Of a DNA stretch of 56,737 bases, positions 32,661 to 40,353 are shown piece by piece. This DNA is from a virus. The position numbers were made by a program, and so were the translations under genes. Within the stretch, counting starts at the first letter, position 1, and the number at the start of each line of letters is the position of its first letter. The notes under the pieces were generated by a model. The model saw only the letters and a list, made by a program, of their open reading frames with translations, searched no databases and was not told where the DNA came from. The DNA lies in the IMG/VR virus record IMGVR_UViG_3300042934_000724, positions 1-56,737 of that record; one strand, 5' to 3'.

Positions 32661-33262
32661 GCTGCCTGCCCCTTCTTCAGTTCTCGGGTCTTGGCCCGGT
32701 ATTCGGTCTTGATGGTTTTGATTTCTTCGACGGTGTACTTGCGGGGCTCATGAGGCCCTTCCAGCCAAGCAACGGTTTCGGCGCCGATGCGCTGCACCAA
32801 CCGGATGCGGTACTCGACCGCGTTACCGGACAGGTTGCGGTTGCATTTCACGCACTGACGGTGGATGTTCAGCGGTTCGAATCGCAGCTCCGGACAAGCA
32901 CCGACGGATCGGTAGTGGCCGGCGTCCCAGCGGCTGCCCGTCATGAGGCCGTTGTCGTTCGGCATCGAGTCGCAGCTGATGCACGGCAGGTGTGCGTCAC
33001 GCAGGCGGACGTACTCGTTCACGGCGGCCTGTGCTTCTCGCAGGTGATCCGCCCTGCTCTTCAGCTTCTCCTTTCGCACCTGGATCTCGCGGCGGTCGCG
33101 CTGGGCGATTGCCTTGCGGGCTTTCTCCATGTGGCGCGGTGCATCAATGGCCGCGCAGGCCGGGCTGCAAACCGCCTGCCCAATCCGCGACGGGACGAAT
33201 GAGGCCCTGCAAGTAGCGACTCGGCATTTCTTCGGTTTTGGCTGCTTCCGTTCAATCGTCAT
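32657..33262 (-). CDS. ninG: Recombination protein NinG (Rap)
   Basis: A 201-aa NinG/Rap structure-specific endonuclease, which cleaves Holliday junctions and D-loops in phage recombination. The N-terminal zinc-binding part (KCRVATCRASFVPSRIGQAVCSPAC) and the HNH-like core (CISCDSMPND...WDAGHYRSVGACPELRFEPLNIHRQCVKCNRNLSGN) are intact with paired cysteines and the histidines. It overlaps both neighbours by 4 bp. The order NinB-NinG-Q is that of lambdoid phages. Confidence 0.92.
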   Translation of the reverse strand: MTIERKQPKPKKCRVATCRASFVPSRIGQAVCSPACAAIDAPRHMEKARKAIAQRDRREIQVRKEKLKSRADHLREAQAAVNEYVRLRDAHLPCISCDSMPNDNGLMTGSRWDAGHYRSVGACPELRFEPLNIHRQCVKCNRNLSGNAVEYRIRLVQRIGAETVAWLEGPHEPRKYTVEEIKTIKTEYRAKTRELKKGQAA

Positions 33263-33729
33263 GCGGCCTCCTGGCTCAGCAAATCATCGAAGTACACGCC
33301 CTGCGGTGCGAAGCGCGCGACAATGCGATCGGTGTAGGCAATGCCCTGGGAACGATTAAACAGACTGGTCACCGGGAAACCGTCCGGGCCGAACAAATGG
33401 CACTCGCCCATCATGTCGAGCTTGGTTTCGTACGGGAGGTGCCGCATGACCCGGTACCACTCAGCCTGAAACCCGGCATCCTCGTTCAGCAGGATCTGCA
33501 CGCCGATGTGCAGCTTGCAGTAGCGACGGGCTTCAGCCTCATCGCCGATCTGGGTCATTTCCGCGATGCGCTTGTACATCGCGAACCACAGCCGGTTCTG
33601 GTCTAGCGTGCGGTCCTTGCCCGGGCGCAGGGATACCACGACGAACTTCTTGTCGCGGAACATGGCACTAAGACGGGTGATGGCCTCGGAGAGCTTGGCC
33701 TGGCAGTTGACGCTGATTTTGTCGGTCAT
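33259..33729 (-). CDS. NinB-like recombination protein
   Basis: A 156-aa protein starting MTDKISVNCQAKLSEAITRLSAMFRDKKFVVVSLRPGKDRTLDQNRLWFAMY. The RTLDQNRLW motif is shared with NinB-type proteins, which bind single-stranded DNA and act in phage recombination. The C-terminal half is longer than in lambda and carries YRVMRHLPYETKLDMMGE. It precedes NinG, as in lambda. Confidence 0.75.
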   Translation of the reverse strand: MTDKISVNCQAKLSEAITRLSAMFRDKKFVVVSLRPGKDRTLDQNRLWFAMYKRIAEMTQIGDEAEARRYCKLHIGVQILLNEDAGFQAEWYRVMRHLPYETKLDMMGECHLFGPDGFPVTSLFNRSQGIAYTDRIVARFAPQGVYFDDLLSQEAA

Positions 33730-33953
33730 GACTTCACCCCCGTCGACCTGCTCACCTTCACTTCCGCCTCAAGCTGGCGCATCGTCTTGCGCAGTGTCTT
33801 CAGGTCCCAGTGAAATCGCAGGTACTTCCCGATCAGGTTGACCTTCGCGGACAGAACCAGGCTGATCACCAGAAGCATCGCCGCCACCAACAGGGCGCCA
33901 CCGACCAGCATCACGCCGTACCCCAGCCACAAAGCAATTGCGTTCAGGGTCAT
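33726..33953 (-). CDS. Small membrane protein
   Basis: A 75-aa protein starting MTLNAIALWLGYGVMLVGGALLVAAMLLVISLVLSAKV: one or two hydrophobic helices (about 5-36), then a basic amphipathic tail (KTLRKTMRQLEAEVKVSRS). GGGGGTG lies upstream. It overlaps both neighbours by 4 bp, so it is a fixed part of this operon. Function unknown. Confidence 0.65.
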   Translation of the reverse strand: MTLNAIALWLGYGVMLVGGALLVAAMLLVISLVLSAKVNLIGKYLRFHWDLKTLRKTMRQLEAEVKVSRSTGVKS

Positions 33954-34408
33954 GGCTGCACCCCCTTGGCCATGGCGCCGTCCACAAGTGCGTCGAGGTC
34001 TTCGCCGATCATCCCGGTAGCGTGCGGTCCGATCCACTCGACGACTTCGATGTAGCCACTGTGACCGTGCTGAAGCCAGCGGTAGCGCTCGGCATCCTTG
34101 CGCAGCGCCTCGTTCTCGGCCTTGAGTTGCTCAATCTCCTTGAGCGTCCCAGCCTTGGCATCCGCCGCTGCGGCATCGGCGATCCCCTTGACCGCTTCGG
34201 TTACAGCGGCGCGGATGATCTGGCGCTCCGGCGATGCGGAAAGGCGGTCGTTCTCTGCCAGCAGCTCCAGCGCCACCTCCTCCACGGTCTTCTCGCCAAG
34301 GAATTCCTGCAGCGCCTCGGTGTTGCGCTTCCAGTCTGCGCAGTCGGCACGGAATGACGCGGCTTCGGCCCACAGCAGCTTCTGGAGTTTTTGTTTATCA
34401 ATGCTCAT
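33950..34408 (-). CDS. Ead/Ea22-like protein
   Basis: A 152-aa helical protein. The middle (about 85-110) is a coiled coil, LKEIEQLKAENEALRKDAERYRWLQHG, and the end is IGEDLDALVDGAMAKGVQ. The signature DAERYRWLR followed by LDaaiDaAM is that of Ead/Ea22-like accessory proteins of lambdoid phages, whose role is not known. Overlaps of 4 bp join it to both neighbours. Confidence 0.75.
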   Translation of the reverse strand: MSIDKQKLQKLLWAEAASFRADCADWKRNTEALQEFLGEKTVEEVALELLAENDRLSASPERQIIRAAVTEAVKGIADAAAADAKAGTLKEIEQLKAENEALRKDAERYRWLQHGHSGYIEVVEWIGPHATGMIGEDLDALVDGAMAKGVQP

Positions 34409-35202
34409 TGAGCCGCACTCCTTGCTTCCAGTTGTTCGGCCTGCTGAATGAGCAGCGCCCGGCGATCCGCCAGCTCATTGGCTGCCTGAATTCGCATTTC
34501 TGTTTTTTCCTCGGCTGATGCTTGGCGCATGGAAAGCATGGAATCCTTCACCGCGGCGAGCCTCTCGCGCAGCTTTGGCGAAGGCCGCGCAACCTTACCG
34601 GTGAGCAGCGCTACGACGGCCCGACCGTCTTCAGTGACCGGCACGACACTCAAGTCGGCCAGGTACTGCTGAGCGCGCTCCTGAGGGATTCGCTGCATCT
34701 GCACGGCCTTGGTGATCGCCTGTGTGCGGCGGTTGGCGTCGAAGCCGACGGACACATGCCAATTGACATGCTTGTTGTCCTCCCGCGCTTGGCCGACCAA
34801 ACGCTCGTAGGCGCTATTGAACGCCATGCGCGCACCGACCTTGTCGCCGGCATCGAGGACAGATTTCGCCGCTGCGAGTGCGAGCTGGATCTCGTCGGTC
34901 AGCACCACGGTTTCGAATTCATCGTTGGTGGTCATCGCGATCGCCCAGGCTTCGTCCTTGCACGGCCGGCCGTCAGCAACCTGAACGCGCTGAAGAATGT
35001 CGGCCATTGCCAATTTGCCCTTCACCTCAAAGCGGCAGGCCTTAAGCGCGGCTTTGACAACCGGTACCGGGTAAGCACAGAGGTCTTCGGCCATGATCGC
35101 CGCAGTGCCTGGGTTCATTTCCTGACCCATGGCCTCGGCGGTGGCGCAGATCGCAGCAGCGAGCCCGGCAACTTGCTGGTCGTTCATTTCAAAGGTACTC
35201 AT
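34405..35202 (-). CDS. Replication gene in the P (helicase loader) position
   Basis: A 265-aa soluble protein starting MSTFEMNDQQVAGLAAAICATAEAMGQEMNPGTAAIMAEDL. It has no Walker motif. The N-terminal part (about 10-75) resembles the helical domain seen in lambda P-like and DnaB-loader-like phage proteins, and the rest is helical with charged stretches. It overlaps the end of the O-like gene by 14 bp, which fits an O-P pair. The loader role is inferred from order. Confidence 0.5.
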   Translation of the reverse strand: MSTFEMNDQQVAGLAAAICATAEAMGQEMNPGTAAIMAEDLCAYPVPVVKAALKACRFEVKGKLAMADILQRVQVADGRPCKDEAWAIAMTTNDEFETVVLTDEIQLALAAAKSVLDAGDKVGARMAFNSAYERLVGQAREDNKHVNWHVSVGFDANRRTQAITKAVQMQRIPQERAQQYLADLSVVPVTEDGRAVVALLTGKVARPSPKLRERLAAVKDSMLSMRQASAEEKTEMRIQAANELADRRALLIQQAEQLEARSAAQ

Positions 35203-36160
35203 TGCGCTCTCCCGCTTGGCGCTTGGCCAAGACCATTTGCGCGGCCTGCTCCGCGGCGGAGACGTTCGCTTCGGTGCGTTCCATCTGGCGCGCGGTTGTT
35301 CCGTTGATGCGCTGCCCGGTCACCCACTGGGTGTGGTAGCTCTCGGCATTGGCCAGCAGCTCGTTGAGGCTGTGGCACTTGCGGAGCACAGCGGCATCGC
35401 TGGTTTTCAGGAAGTGAGCCGCGACGTGATGAGCGACATCGGCGCCGAGGCGGTCGACCAGTTGGCCGAGCTGGCCACCGACCTTGGCGTTCCACACAGG
35501 CCAAGTGCTGTAGCGCTTGCGGTAGGCCATGGCGTAGTTCGCCCAAACCTTGAAGGTTTTGCAGGACTGGTCTTTGGGGCCCGGCATGTCAGCGGGAATC
35601 TCAACCCGTGGCGCATCGGTGCGATCAACCACCAAAACCAGATTGCGGGCCGGCTTGTCCGGGCTGCCTTGCAAGTCCTGACTGGTATCCTGATTGGTAC
35701 CCTGATGATTGGTATCCTGATTTGTCGGAGATTTTTCCGACCCTGACTCGGATTTTTCTCCGACCTTGATCGGATTTTTTTCCGAGGTAGATCGGATTTT
35801 TTTCCGACCTTCGTTCTTTGGTGGGGTCGGATATTTTTCCGACCCATCCAGTTTCTGATTCCACTCGATCGCCTTCTCGGTCAGACGAAACAGGGTGATG
35901 TTCGAAGTGCTGGAAAGCTCAATCAGACCGGCCTCTTCCAGGGCCTTCAGCATGCGATAAGCAGTGTCCGGCTTGTCGGTGAGCAGCGGCAGCTCCTCAA
36001 TGATCTTGGCCTTGCTCAGCGCGAAGAAGATCCCGTCGTCAGTCTTGATTGGCTTGGTCCAGCTCGGGCAGCCGTAGACGAAGGCGAACAGCAGGGCTTG
36101 CTGAGAATTCAGCCCCCACTCCAACGCCTTCACCTGATTGATCGTGACGGTGAATTGCAT
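35189..36160 (-). CDS. Replication initiator, lambda O-like, with internal origin
   Basis: A 323-aa protein starting MQFTVTINQVKALEWGLNSQQALLFAFVY, with GAGG before the ATG. Residues about 5-100 form a winged helix-turn-helix expected to bind the iterons. Residues about 105-165 are a low-complexity linker (GRKKIRSTSEKNPIKVGEKSE) encoded by the iteron DNA itself. The C-terminal domain (about 200-300) would contact the loader or helicase. The internal origin, the wHTH and the following P-position gene match lambda O. Confidence 0.82.
   Translation of the reverse strand: MQFTVTINQVKALEWGLNSQQALLFAFVYGCPSWTKPIKTDDGIFFALSKAKIIEELPLLTDKPDTAYRMLKALEEAGLIELSSTSNITLFRLTEKAIEWNQKLDGSEKYPTPPKNEGRKKIRSTSEKNPIKVGEKSESGSEKSPTNQDTNHQGTNQDTSQDLQGSPDKPARNLVLVVDRTDAPRVEIPADMPGPKDQSCKTFKVWANYAMAYRKRYSTWPVWNAKVGGQLGQLVDRLGADVAHHVAAHFLKTSDAAVLRKCHSLNELLANAESYHTQWVTGQRINGTTARQMERTEANVSAAEQAAQMVLAKRQAGERNEYL
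35683..35721. repeat. Three 12-bp direct repeats beside the iterons
   Basis: TGGTATCCTGAT at 35683-35694 and 35710-35721 and TGGTACCCTGAT at 35695-35706. They encode the NQDT/NQGT/NQDT repeats of the protein linker. They directly adjoin the iteron block and may be part of the origin. Confidence 0.65.
35725..35842. repeat. Phage replication origin: five palindromic iterons
   Basis: Five 16-bp copies of TCGGA-N6-TCCGA with a T-rich centre start at 35725, 35748, 35770, 35792 and 35827. The first four are spaced 22-23 bp, two helical turns apart; the fifth is 35 bp further. Each copy is an inverted repeat. They lie inside the initiator gene as in lambda ori. Confidence 0.88.
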
Positions 36161-36161
36161 A

Positions 36162-36911
36162 TCAGGCCTCGGCCAGCTTGTACTGAGCCCAAAGGCCGGC
36201 AATCCAGTTGACGCCCTTGGGAGTGAATTTGGATTGGTTGTAGGCGTGGCCGCTGTCGCTGGTGCCGGCTTTTACTTCGAAACGGCCGGCGTCGACGTGA
36301 GGCTGGTAGGCCTGCCACTCGCCGCCCATGCGGTACATGATCTTTTTGTCGAGCAGGAACTCGCGGAAACGCGCTTCATTGGCCTTGAGCAGTTTGGCGA
36401 CCTGGCGGAAGCCTTTCAGACCGGTAGACTCAACATATTTTTCGACAAAGGCGATCTTCGGCGCAGCTTCAATAAGCGCCTGATTGGCAGCCTGCTGAAG
36501 CTCGAACTGCTCAGCCCAAGCGCGAGCGGCGGCGGCAGGATTGGAGAAGTCAGGAAGCGTTGCCAGGACGCGTGGGCGAACCTGCTCTTCGAGTTCGGTC
36601 CAGCGGCGCACCACCGCCCTTCTCATTTTGGAGCTGTAACCAGTCAGAAGGGTCTCGGTCAGCTCTTTATCCAGCAAATACTCAGTCTGCTCACGATTCA
36701 TGCTGTCCAAATAGATGTGAGCAAAATCGCTCACATCTTCTTCGAGCTCAGACGCCATTGCTTGGATGTCGCGCTTTACATCGGGATGACGCTTCCCCGT
36801 GAGTTCAGCAATTTCGCGAGACGACATGGTGGTACGCGACACGTTTTCAGAATTCGAAAAACGTGTCGCGACATTCGCGGGGGTATTGACGAGAGAAGAT
36901 TGTGTATTCAT
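36162..36911 (-). CDS. Rha-family regulator with KilAC-type antirepressor domain
   Basis: A 249-aa phage regulatory protein starting MNTQSSLVNTPANVATRF. Residues about 28-100 form a Rha domain (TTMSSREIAELTGKRHPDVKRDIQAM), and about 155-245 a KilAC-type DNA-binding domain (FRQVAKLLKANEARFREFLLDKKIMYR, then YNQSKFTPKGVNWIAGLW). Such proteins act as antirepressors or regulators of lytic growth. It precedes the initiator gene by 1 bp in the PR-type operon. GAGGCAATA lies before the ATG. Confidence 0.88.
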   Translation of the reverse strand: MNTQSSLVNTPANVATRFSNSENVSRTTMSSREIAELTGKRHPDVKRDIQAMASELEEDVSDFAHIYLDSMNREQTEYLLDKELTETLLTGYSSKMRRAVVRRWTELEEQVRPRVLATLPDFSNPAAAARAWAEQFELQQAANQALIEAAPKIAFVEKYVESTGLKGFRQVAKLLKANEARFREFLLDKKIMYRMGGEWQAYQPHVDAGRFEVKAGTSDSGHAYNQSKFTPKGVNWIAGLWAQYKLAEA

Positions 36912-36972
36912 TATTGCCTCGCTGAAGTAGCAATGAGCCAGGCCACGAACCTGGTTTTTTTGTGCCTGCGAT

Positions 36973-37440
36973 TTATGCGCGGGCTTTGTGCAACTCAATC
37001 ACCGCCCCGATAGCCTCAAGGCTCGCCGACATGTACTTGGCGTGCAGGGCGCGGATCTTCTTTGCTTCGTTCGAATCGATTTCGCCGTCTTCCAGGGCGG
37101 AAGCCACCATCTGGTCAAGCGCACCACGCTGTGCGGATGCAGCCAGTGAGCGCTGATACAGATCGACGTTGTCCAACTCCCCCGCTTCCGGGATCTTCAC
37201 GAACACGCCGCCGTACATCGCGCAGATGTAGTCCGGCAGGTGCTCGGTCTTCGTTTCGCTTTCCAGCACGAAGATCTCGGCATCGCTCAGCGGCTTACAC
37301 CCGGCGGTTTCATAGATCTGGTTCTCCAGGCGCTTGTCCTTGATGCCAAGGCGAGCAGCTGCGCAATCCATCCCGCCAGGAAAAGCGTTGGACACGGCCG
37401 CCATGACTTGGCGGCGGGTCTCTAGTACGGGCGTTTTCAT
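36973..37440 (-). CDS. YmfL-family putative regulator (CII position)
   Basis: A 155-aa protein starting MKTPVLETRRQVMAAVSNAFPGGMDCAAARLGIKDKRLENQIYETAGCKPLSDAEIFVLESETKTEHLPDYIC, the opening of YmfL-type proteins of lambdoid and Rac/e14-like prophages. The N-terminal 60 residues form a helix-turn-helix. It is the second gene of the PR-type operon, where lambda has cII, so a role in the lysis-lysogeny choice is plausible. Confidence 0.82.
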   Translation of the reverse strand: MKTPVLETRRQVMAAVSNAFPGGMDCAAARLGIKDKRLENQIYETAGCKPLSDAEIFVLESETKTEHLPDYICAMYGGVFVKIPEAGELDNVDLYQRSLAASAQRGALDQMVASALEDGEIDSNEAKKIRALHAKYMSASLEAIGAVIELHKARA

Positions 37441-37504
37441 GTCCTAGTTTTTCCTTGGGTCGGTTGCGGTCAAGATTGCTTCGTCGCTGGAATGGCTTGG
37501 GGGC

Positions 37505-37523
37505 GCTCATATCTGGTATGAGC
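37505..37523. other. Inverted repeat between Cro-like and YmfL-like genes
   Basis: GCTCATA, TCTGG, TATGAGC: a perfect 7-bp inverted repeat in the 118-bp gap after the Cro-like gene. It could be a regulator binding site or a tR1-like pause hairpin. On the plus strand it is followed by AAAATT; no T-run follows on the minus strand. Confidence 0.4.
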
Positions 37524-37558
37524 AAAATTCCGGACCTTTTAAGGGCGGAAGAAATGCG

Positions 37559-37762
37559 TTAAGCGGCGATCGGGTAAATATCTGGACGAAGCTCATGGCG
37601 TGGAATACCGGTGGCTTGCTCTACTGGAATAACTCGCTCAGCTGGGATGCGACCTGTTGCGCACCACTTCTGAACGTTTTGAGGCGTACAGCCAAGAACG
37701 CGAGCAAGGGCGGACTGGCTTCCTGCTGCTTCAGCTGCACGCACGGCTGCGTTCTGGTTCAT
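37559..37762 (-). CDS. Cro/YdaS-like transcriptional regulator
   Basis: A 67-aa helix-turn-helix protein starting MNQNAAVRAAEAAGSQSALARVLGCTPQNVQKWCATGRIPAERVIPVEQATGIPRHELRPDIYP. The HTH is about residues 16-37, and the late IPRHELRPDIYP is typical of Cro/YdaS-like phage proteins. AGAGG lies before the ATG. It is the first gene of the PR-type operon and faces the repressor gene across the operators, so it is the expected lytic Cro. Confidence 0.88.
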   Translation of the reverse strand: MNQNAAVRAAEAAGSQSALARVLGCTPQNVQKWCATGRIPAERVIPVEQATGIPRHELRPDIYPIAA

Positions 37763-37868
37763 AGGCACCTCTAAAATTTGGCTTACAACGCAAAGTTACA
37801 ACCTTTGCCAAAAAACTACAACTGAGAATTGCAATGCTGGCTACAACGACTAGTTGTAAAGTGTCTCT
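37763..37868. promoter_or_regulatory. OR-type operator region with PR and PRM
   Basis: Three 17-bp sites of the form TACAAC-N5-RTTRYA: 37784-37800, 37817-37833 and 37842-37858, the last a perfect palindrome in its arms. On the minus strand TTGTAG (37821-37816) and TAACTT (37798-37793), 17 bp apart, form a PR promoter; two operators cover its -35 and -10. A PRM -10 (TTGTAA, 37854-37859) overlaps the third operator and lies 9 bp before the repressor ATG. Confidence 0.75.
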
Positions 37869-38459
37869 ATGAGCACAATCGGAAAAAGAATCGCTGCTGC
37901 ACGAGAGGCTGTCGGGCTGAACCAGTCGGAACTCGCTCGTCTATTGGGGGTTAAGCCTCAGTCCGTCCAGGCTTGGGAGGCGGACAAAAATGTTCCCCGC
38001 CCGAAGAAACTTGAAGGAATTGCAGGCGCGCTGAAGGTTTCAATCTCCCACTTGATGGGCGAATCGGGCTCATTTAGCACTCCACACTTCACTCCTCTGA
38101 CGGGCTCCGAAATCAAAGGCGCTGCGGCCAAAAACCTGAGGATCAGCTCGTCCGGCGGAGTGGAAAAAATCCTCCGTGATGTAGTGTCCCGCGCGCTTCA
38201 AAAAGGGGAGCTCGGAGAGAGTGATGTGTCACTTCTTACAGCCATGGCAAATGTCATGATTGAAAGAAACGTTTCCTCCGGGGAAAACGTGCCACATCTT
38301 CCTGATGAATTGGATGCACTCGCAGAATCCGCGTTTAAAAATGCAGACGCTGGCGGCGATTCGGGAGATATGGTGAAGATGATCGGTCATGGCCTTAAGA
38401 AGTCAGTAGCCAAGGAAAGCGGCCCTACACATGCAAAACGCAAAACCGGAACCGATTGA
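37869..38459 (+). CDS. CI-position XRE repressor without peptidase domain
   Basis: A 196-aa protein with an N-terminal XRE helix-turn-helix (MSTIGKRIAAAREAVGLNQSELARLLGVKPQSVQAWEADKNVPRPKKLEGIAGAL, about 1-55). The rest is helical and shows no S24/LexA-type peptidase Ser-Lys dyad, so it may not be inactivated by RecA-triggered self-cleavage. There is no ribosome binding site before the ATG; the PRM geometry fits a near-leaderless mRNA, as for lambda cI. It overlaps the HipA-like gene by 29 bp. Repression of both early operons is inferred from the flanking operators. Confidence 0.82.
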   Translation: MSTIGKRIAAAREAVGLNQSELARLLGVKPQSVQAWEADKNVPRPKKLEGIAGALKVSISHLMGESGSFSTPHFTPLTGSEIKGAAAKNLRISSSGGVEKILRDVVSRALQKGELGESDVSLLTAMANVMIERNVSSGENVPHLPDELDALAESAFKNADAGGDSGDMVKMIGHGLKKSVAKESGPTHAKRKTGTD

Positions 38460-39222
38460 CATTCCACTCGCCCTTTATCTCCAGGGCGAGGCTGTTGTTG
38501 ACCCAGACGTGAAGGGTCAGCACCCACTTTTCTACGGCACCATCAGCGGGCTGAAAGGCTACCGTAGAGACCTCCATGCATACATAAAGGTATTGCCTGC
38601 CGAGCGATTGTTCGCCGAAACCATGAGCGCGAGCATCGGGAGATATTTTGGCCTACCTATTCCCCTAACTGCTCTTGCGGTTGCCCGCGGAAAAGACGTT
38701 GGGCGAGGGCACGGTAAGTGCATCGTATTGGCGAGCGTGGACACCAATGCGGTGCCTATGAGCCGCGTGATCAATTTCGACAAGGTCTCACACTTACTCA
38801 ATAAGTGGTCACACCTGCATGCCGCCATTGTCTTCGACGAACTCCTAGCTAACACCGACAGGAATTTGCGCAACCTCCTTATCGGTGGCGATGGAGCTAT
38901 TTGGCTTATCGACCACGAGGAGGCGCTGTCAGCACCAAGCCTCCAAGCGAGCGAAAATATCCGGAACCATCTTCTGGGGATGGTCATCGGAGAGGTGTCT
39001 GAGTTTGAAAGACACCAGGCGTCCAAAAAGCTGAAAGATCGATCTGCCCCAGCATATACTGCTAACTTCAGGAAACATGCTGCGGCGAGTCAGCCGCATT
39101 ATTGCCAAGTCGACCAGGCACATGTCGACAAAGTGGTGGACTTCCTCGAGTCACGCGTAAAACATATGAGCGCTCTAATGGATGGGGCTCTCGGCTTCAA
39201 ACAGAAAACCATGGCGGTCTAA
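38431..39222 (+). CDS. HipA-like kinase
   Basis: A 263-aa protein with a HipA-type kinase core. The catalytic block HAAIVFDELLANTDRNLRNLLIGGDGAIWLIDHEEAL (about 130-166) has the D-x4-NxDR and ID(H)E metal-binding motif of this fold. The N-terminal half (YIKVLPAERLFAETMSASIGRYFGLPIPLTALAV) resembles the nucleotide-binding part. HipA proteins phosphorylate targets such as tRNA synthetases and cause dormancy. It lies between the repressor and a 295-aa partner, all overlapping or within 4 bp, so it should be made in lysogens. Target unknown. Confidence 0.75.
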   Translation: MQNAKPEPIDIPLALYLQGEAVVDPDVKGQHPLFYGTISGLKGYRRDLHAYIKVLPAERLFAETMSASIGRYFGLPIPLTALAVARGKDVGRGHGKCIVLASVDTNAVPMSRVINFDKVSHLLNKWSHLHAAIVFDELLANTDRNLRNLLIGGDGAIWLIDHEEALSAPSLQASENIRNHLLGMVIGEVSEFERHQASKKLKDRSAPAYTANFRKHAAASQPHYCQVDQAHVDKVVDFLESRVKHMSALMDGALGFKQKTMAV

Positions 39223-39225
39223 AGG

Positions 39226-40113
39226 ATGCTCCCAGATCTCTCTGAATTCCCCAGCTTTCCTGAATATGAGGCGGATTGGGCCCCTGTTTACCTGGAGCCC
39301 ATCGTTCAGTCCGGCGAGCGTCTAACTATTGCAGTGGTCGCAGCTTCTGGCGACGAGGTCAACGGCTGCCTCACTATTAGTGAGAAGGCCTTGAAATGCC
39401 TATACGGCAGCTCGGCGGTAGGCATGCAACGAATGATGGGGCTTGCGTTGTCCCGCGCCCTGGAATTTGCCGAAGGCGGCTTCGAGGGGCAGTTCTCATG
39501 CGGCATTCACGGAGTAGTCATCGGCAAGACCCGCAGGGGGTTGGGCAACAACATGACCCATATCCTCCAACAAGCATCCAGCCTTACCTCAAGCCTTTCC
39601 ACCGTTCATGCCTCGGCTCTGATGGAAGAGGACGATGAGTCAGACGATCCGGTAGCCTACGAGGCAAATCTTGGGCAGCTACGATCTGACATACAGGATC
39701 GAGTGCTGGGCATTCTCCCCCGCCTGAGGGATCGCTTTAACTTGCCTTTGCATACTCAAGCAATTCAGGGAGCGCGTGGCAGCCTGTTCTTTGCTGGCAA
39801 TCGCATGGCAGCCAGCCTGGCCAAGATAAAACCATCGAAGCAAATAAGTCGCCACGTAGACGGCGCCAAGAGCCGACTATGGGATCTGCATTTCGTTAAG
39901 CATAAGGTCGCCGACGCCCCGCAGAATAAATGCACGCTATTCATCTGGACGCCAAAGGAGCTAGACAGGTTTGATCCCTCGCTCATAGCGGAATACGAGC
40001 AAAGTCTTGAAGATCTCCAGCGCCAGAGTCTTGAAGACGGCATTGAGCCACACATTTTTTACGGCGCCGAAGAGGCAGCCGCTGCCATCATTGATTATGA
40101 GCGTGCTGCCTAG
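39226..40113 (+). CDS. Unknown partner of the HipA-like kinase
   Basis: A 295-aa soluble protein starting MLPDLSEFPSFPEYEADWAPVYLEPIVQSGERLTIAVVAASGDE. It begins 4 bp after the kinase stop. The opening, a strand ending in P....GERLtIaVV, faintly recalls DUF3037-type proteins that neighbour HipA-like kinases elsewhere, but the protein is much longer and the resemblance is weak. The middle is helical; the end (KCTLFIWTPKELDRFDPSLIAEYEQSLEDLQ) is charged. A terminator follows. Function unknown; third gene of the lysogen-expressed operon. Confidence 0.7.
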   Translation: MLPDLSEFPSFPEYEADWAPVYLEPIVQSGERLTIAVVAASGDEVNGCLTISEKALKCLYGSSAVGMQRMMGLALSRALEFAEGGFEGQFSCGIHGVVIGKTRRGLGNNMTHILQQASSLTSSLSTVHASALMEEDDESDDPVAYEANLGQLRSDIQDRVLGILPRLRDRFNLPLHTQAIQGARGSLFFAGNRMAASLAKIKPSKQISRHVDGAKSRLWDLHFVKHKVADAPQNKCTLFIWTPKELDRFDPSLIAEYEQSLEDLQRQSLEDGIEPHIFYGAEEAAAAIIDYERAA

Positions 40114-40158
40114 TCAGGCCTTCCCGTAACGCTCACCCCGCCATCTAAGACACCTATA

Positions 40159-40188
40159 AGCCCCTGATTCCTAAGGGGCTACAATTTT
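40159..40188 (+). terminator. Terminator of the repressor operon
   Basis: AGCCCCT and AGGGGCT form a 7-bp stem with an 8-base loop, followed by ACAATTTT. The T-run is short. It ends the repressor-kinase operon just before the OL-type operators. Confidence 0.6.
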
Positions 40189-40263
40189 CATCGCTCATAA
40201 TTACAATTTAAAGTTGCGCATTACAATTTTAGGTTGTAGATTGAACCCATCGAGTCACCCAAC
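40189..40263 (+). promoter_or_regulatory. OL-type operators and PL promoter
   Basis: TACAAT-N5-GTTGCG (40202-40218) and TACAAT-N5-GTTGTA (40222-40238) match the repressor-side operators at 37784-37858. A promoter with TTGCGC (40214-40219), 17-bp spacer and TAGATT (40237-40242) is covered by them. It would drive the plus-strand early operon toward the integrase. Confidence 0.7.
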
Positions 40264-40353
40264 ATGGACTCGCCAGGGCCTCAGGGCCCGCAGCTCTTTA
40301 GCGACGCCGTTTCACCTTGCCGGATCACCACCGGCCCAGATTCGAAGGCAGCG

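Noticed and set aside
35725-35842. Regularly spaced repeats resembling a CRISPR array
   Set aside because: Repeats are 16 bp, palindromic, 22 bp apart with only 6-bp spacers, and lie inside a replication initiator gene; they fit iterons.
40264-40353. Longer start for the leader basic protein (from 40264)
   Set aside because: The added 30 residues have no RBS and cover a GGGCC hairpin; the start at 40354 is more likely if the gene is real.
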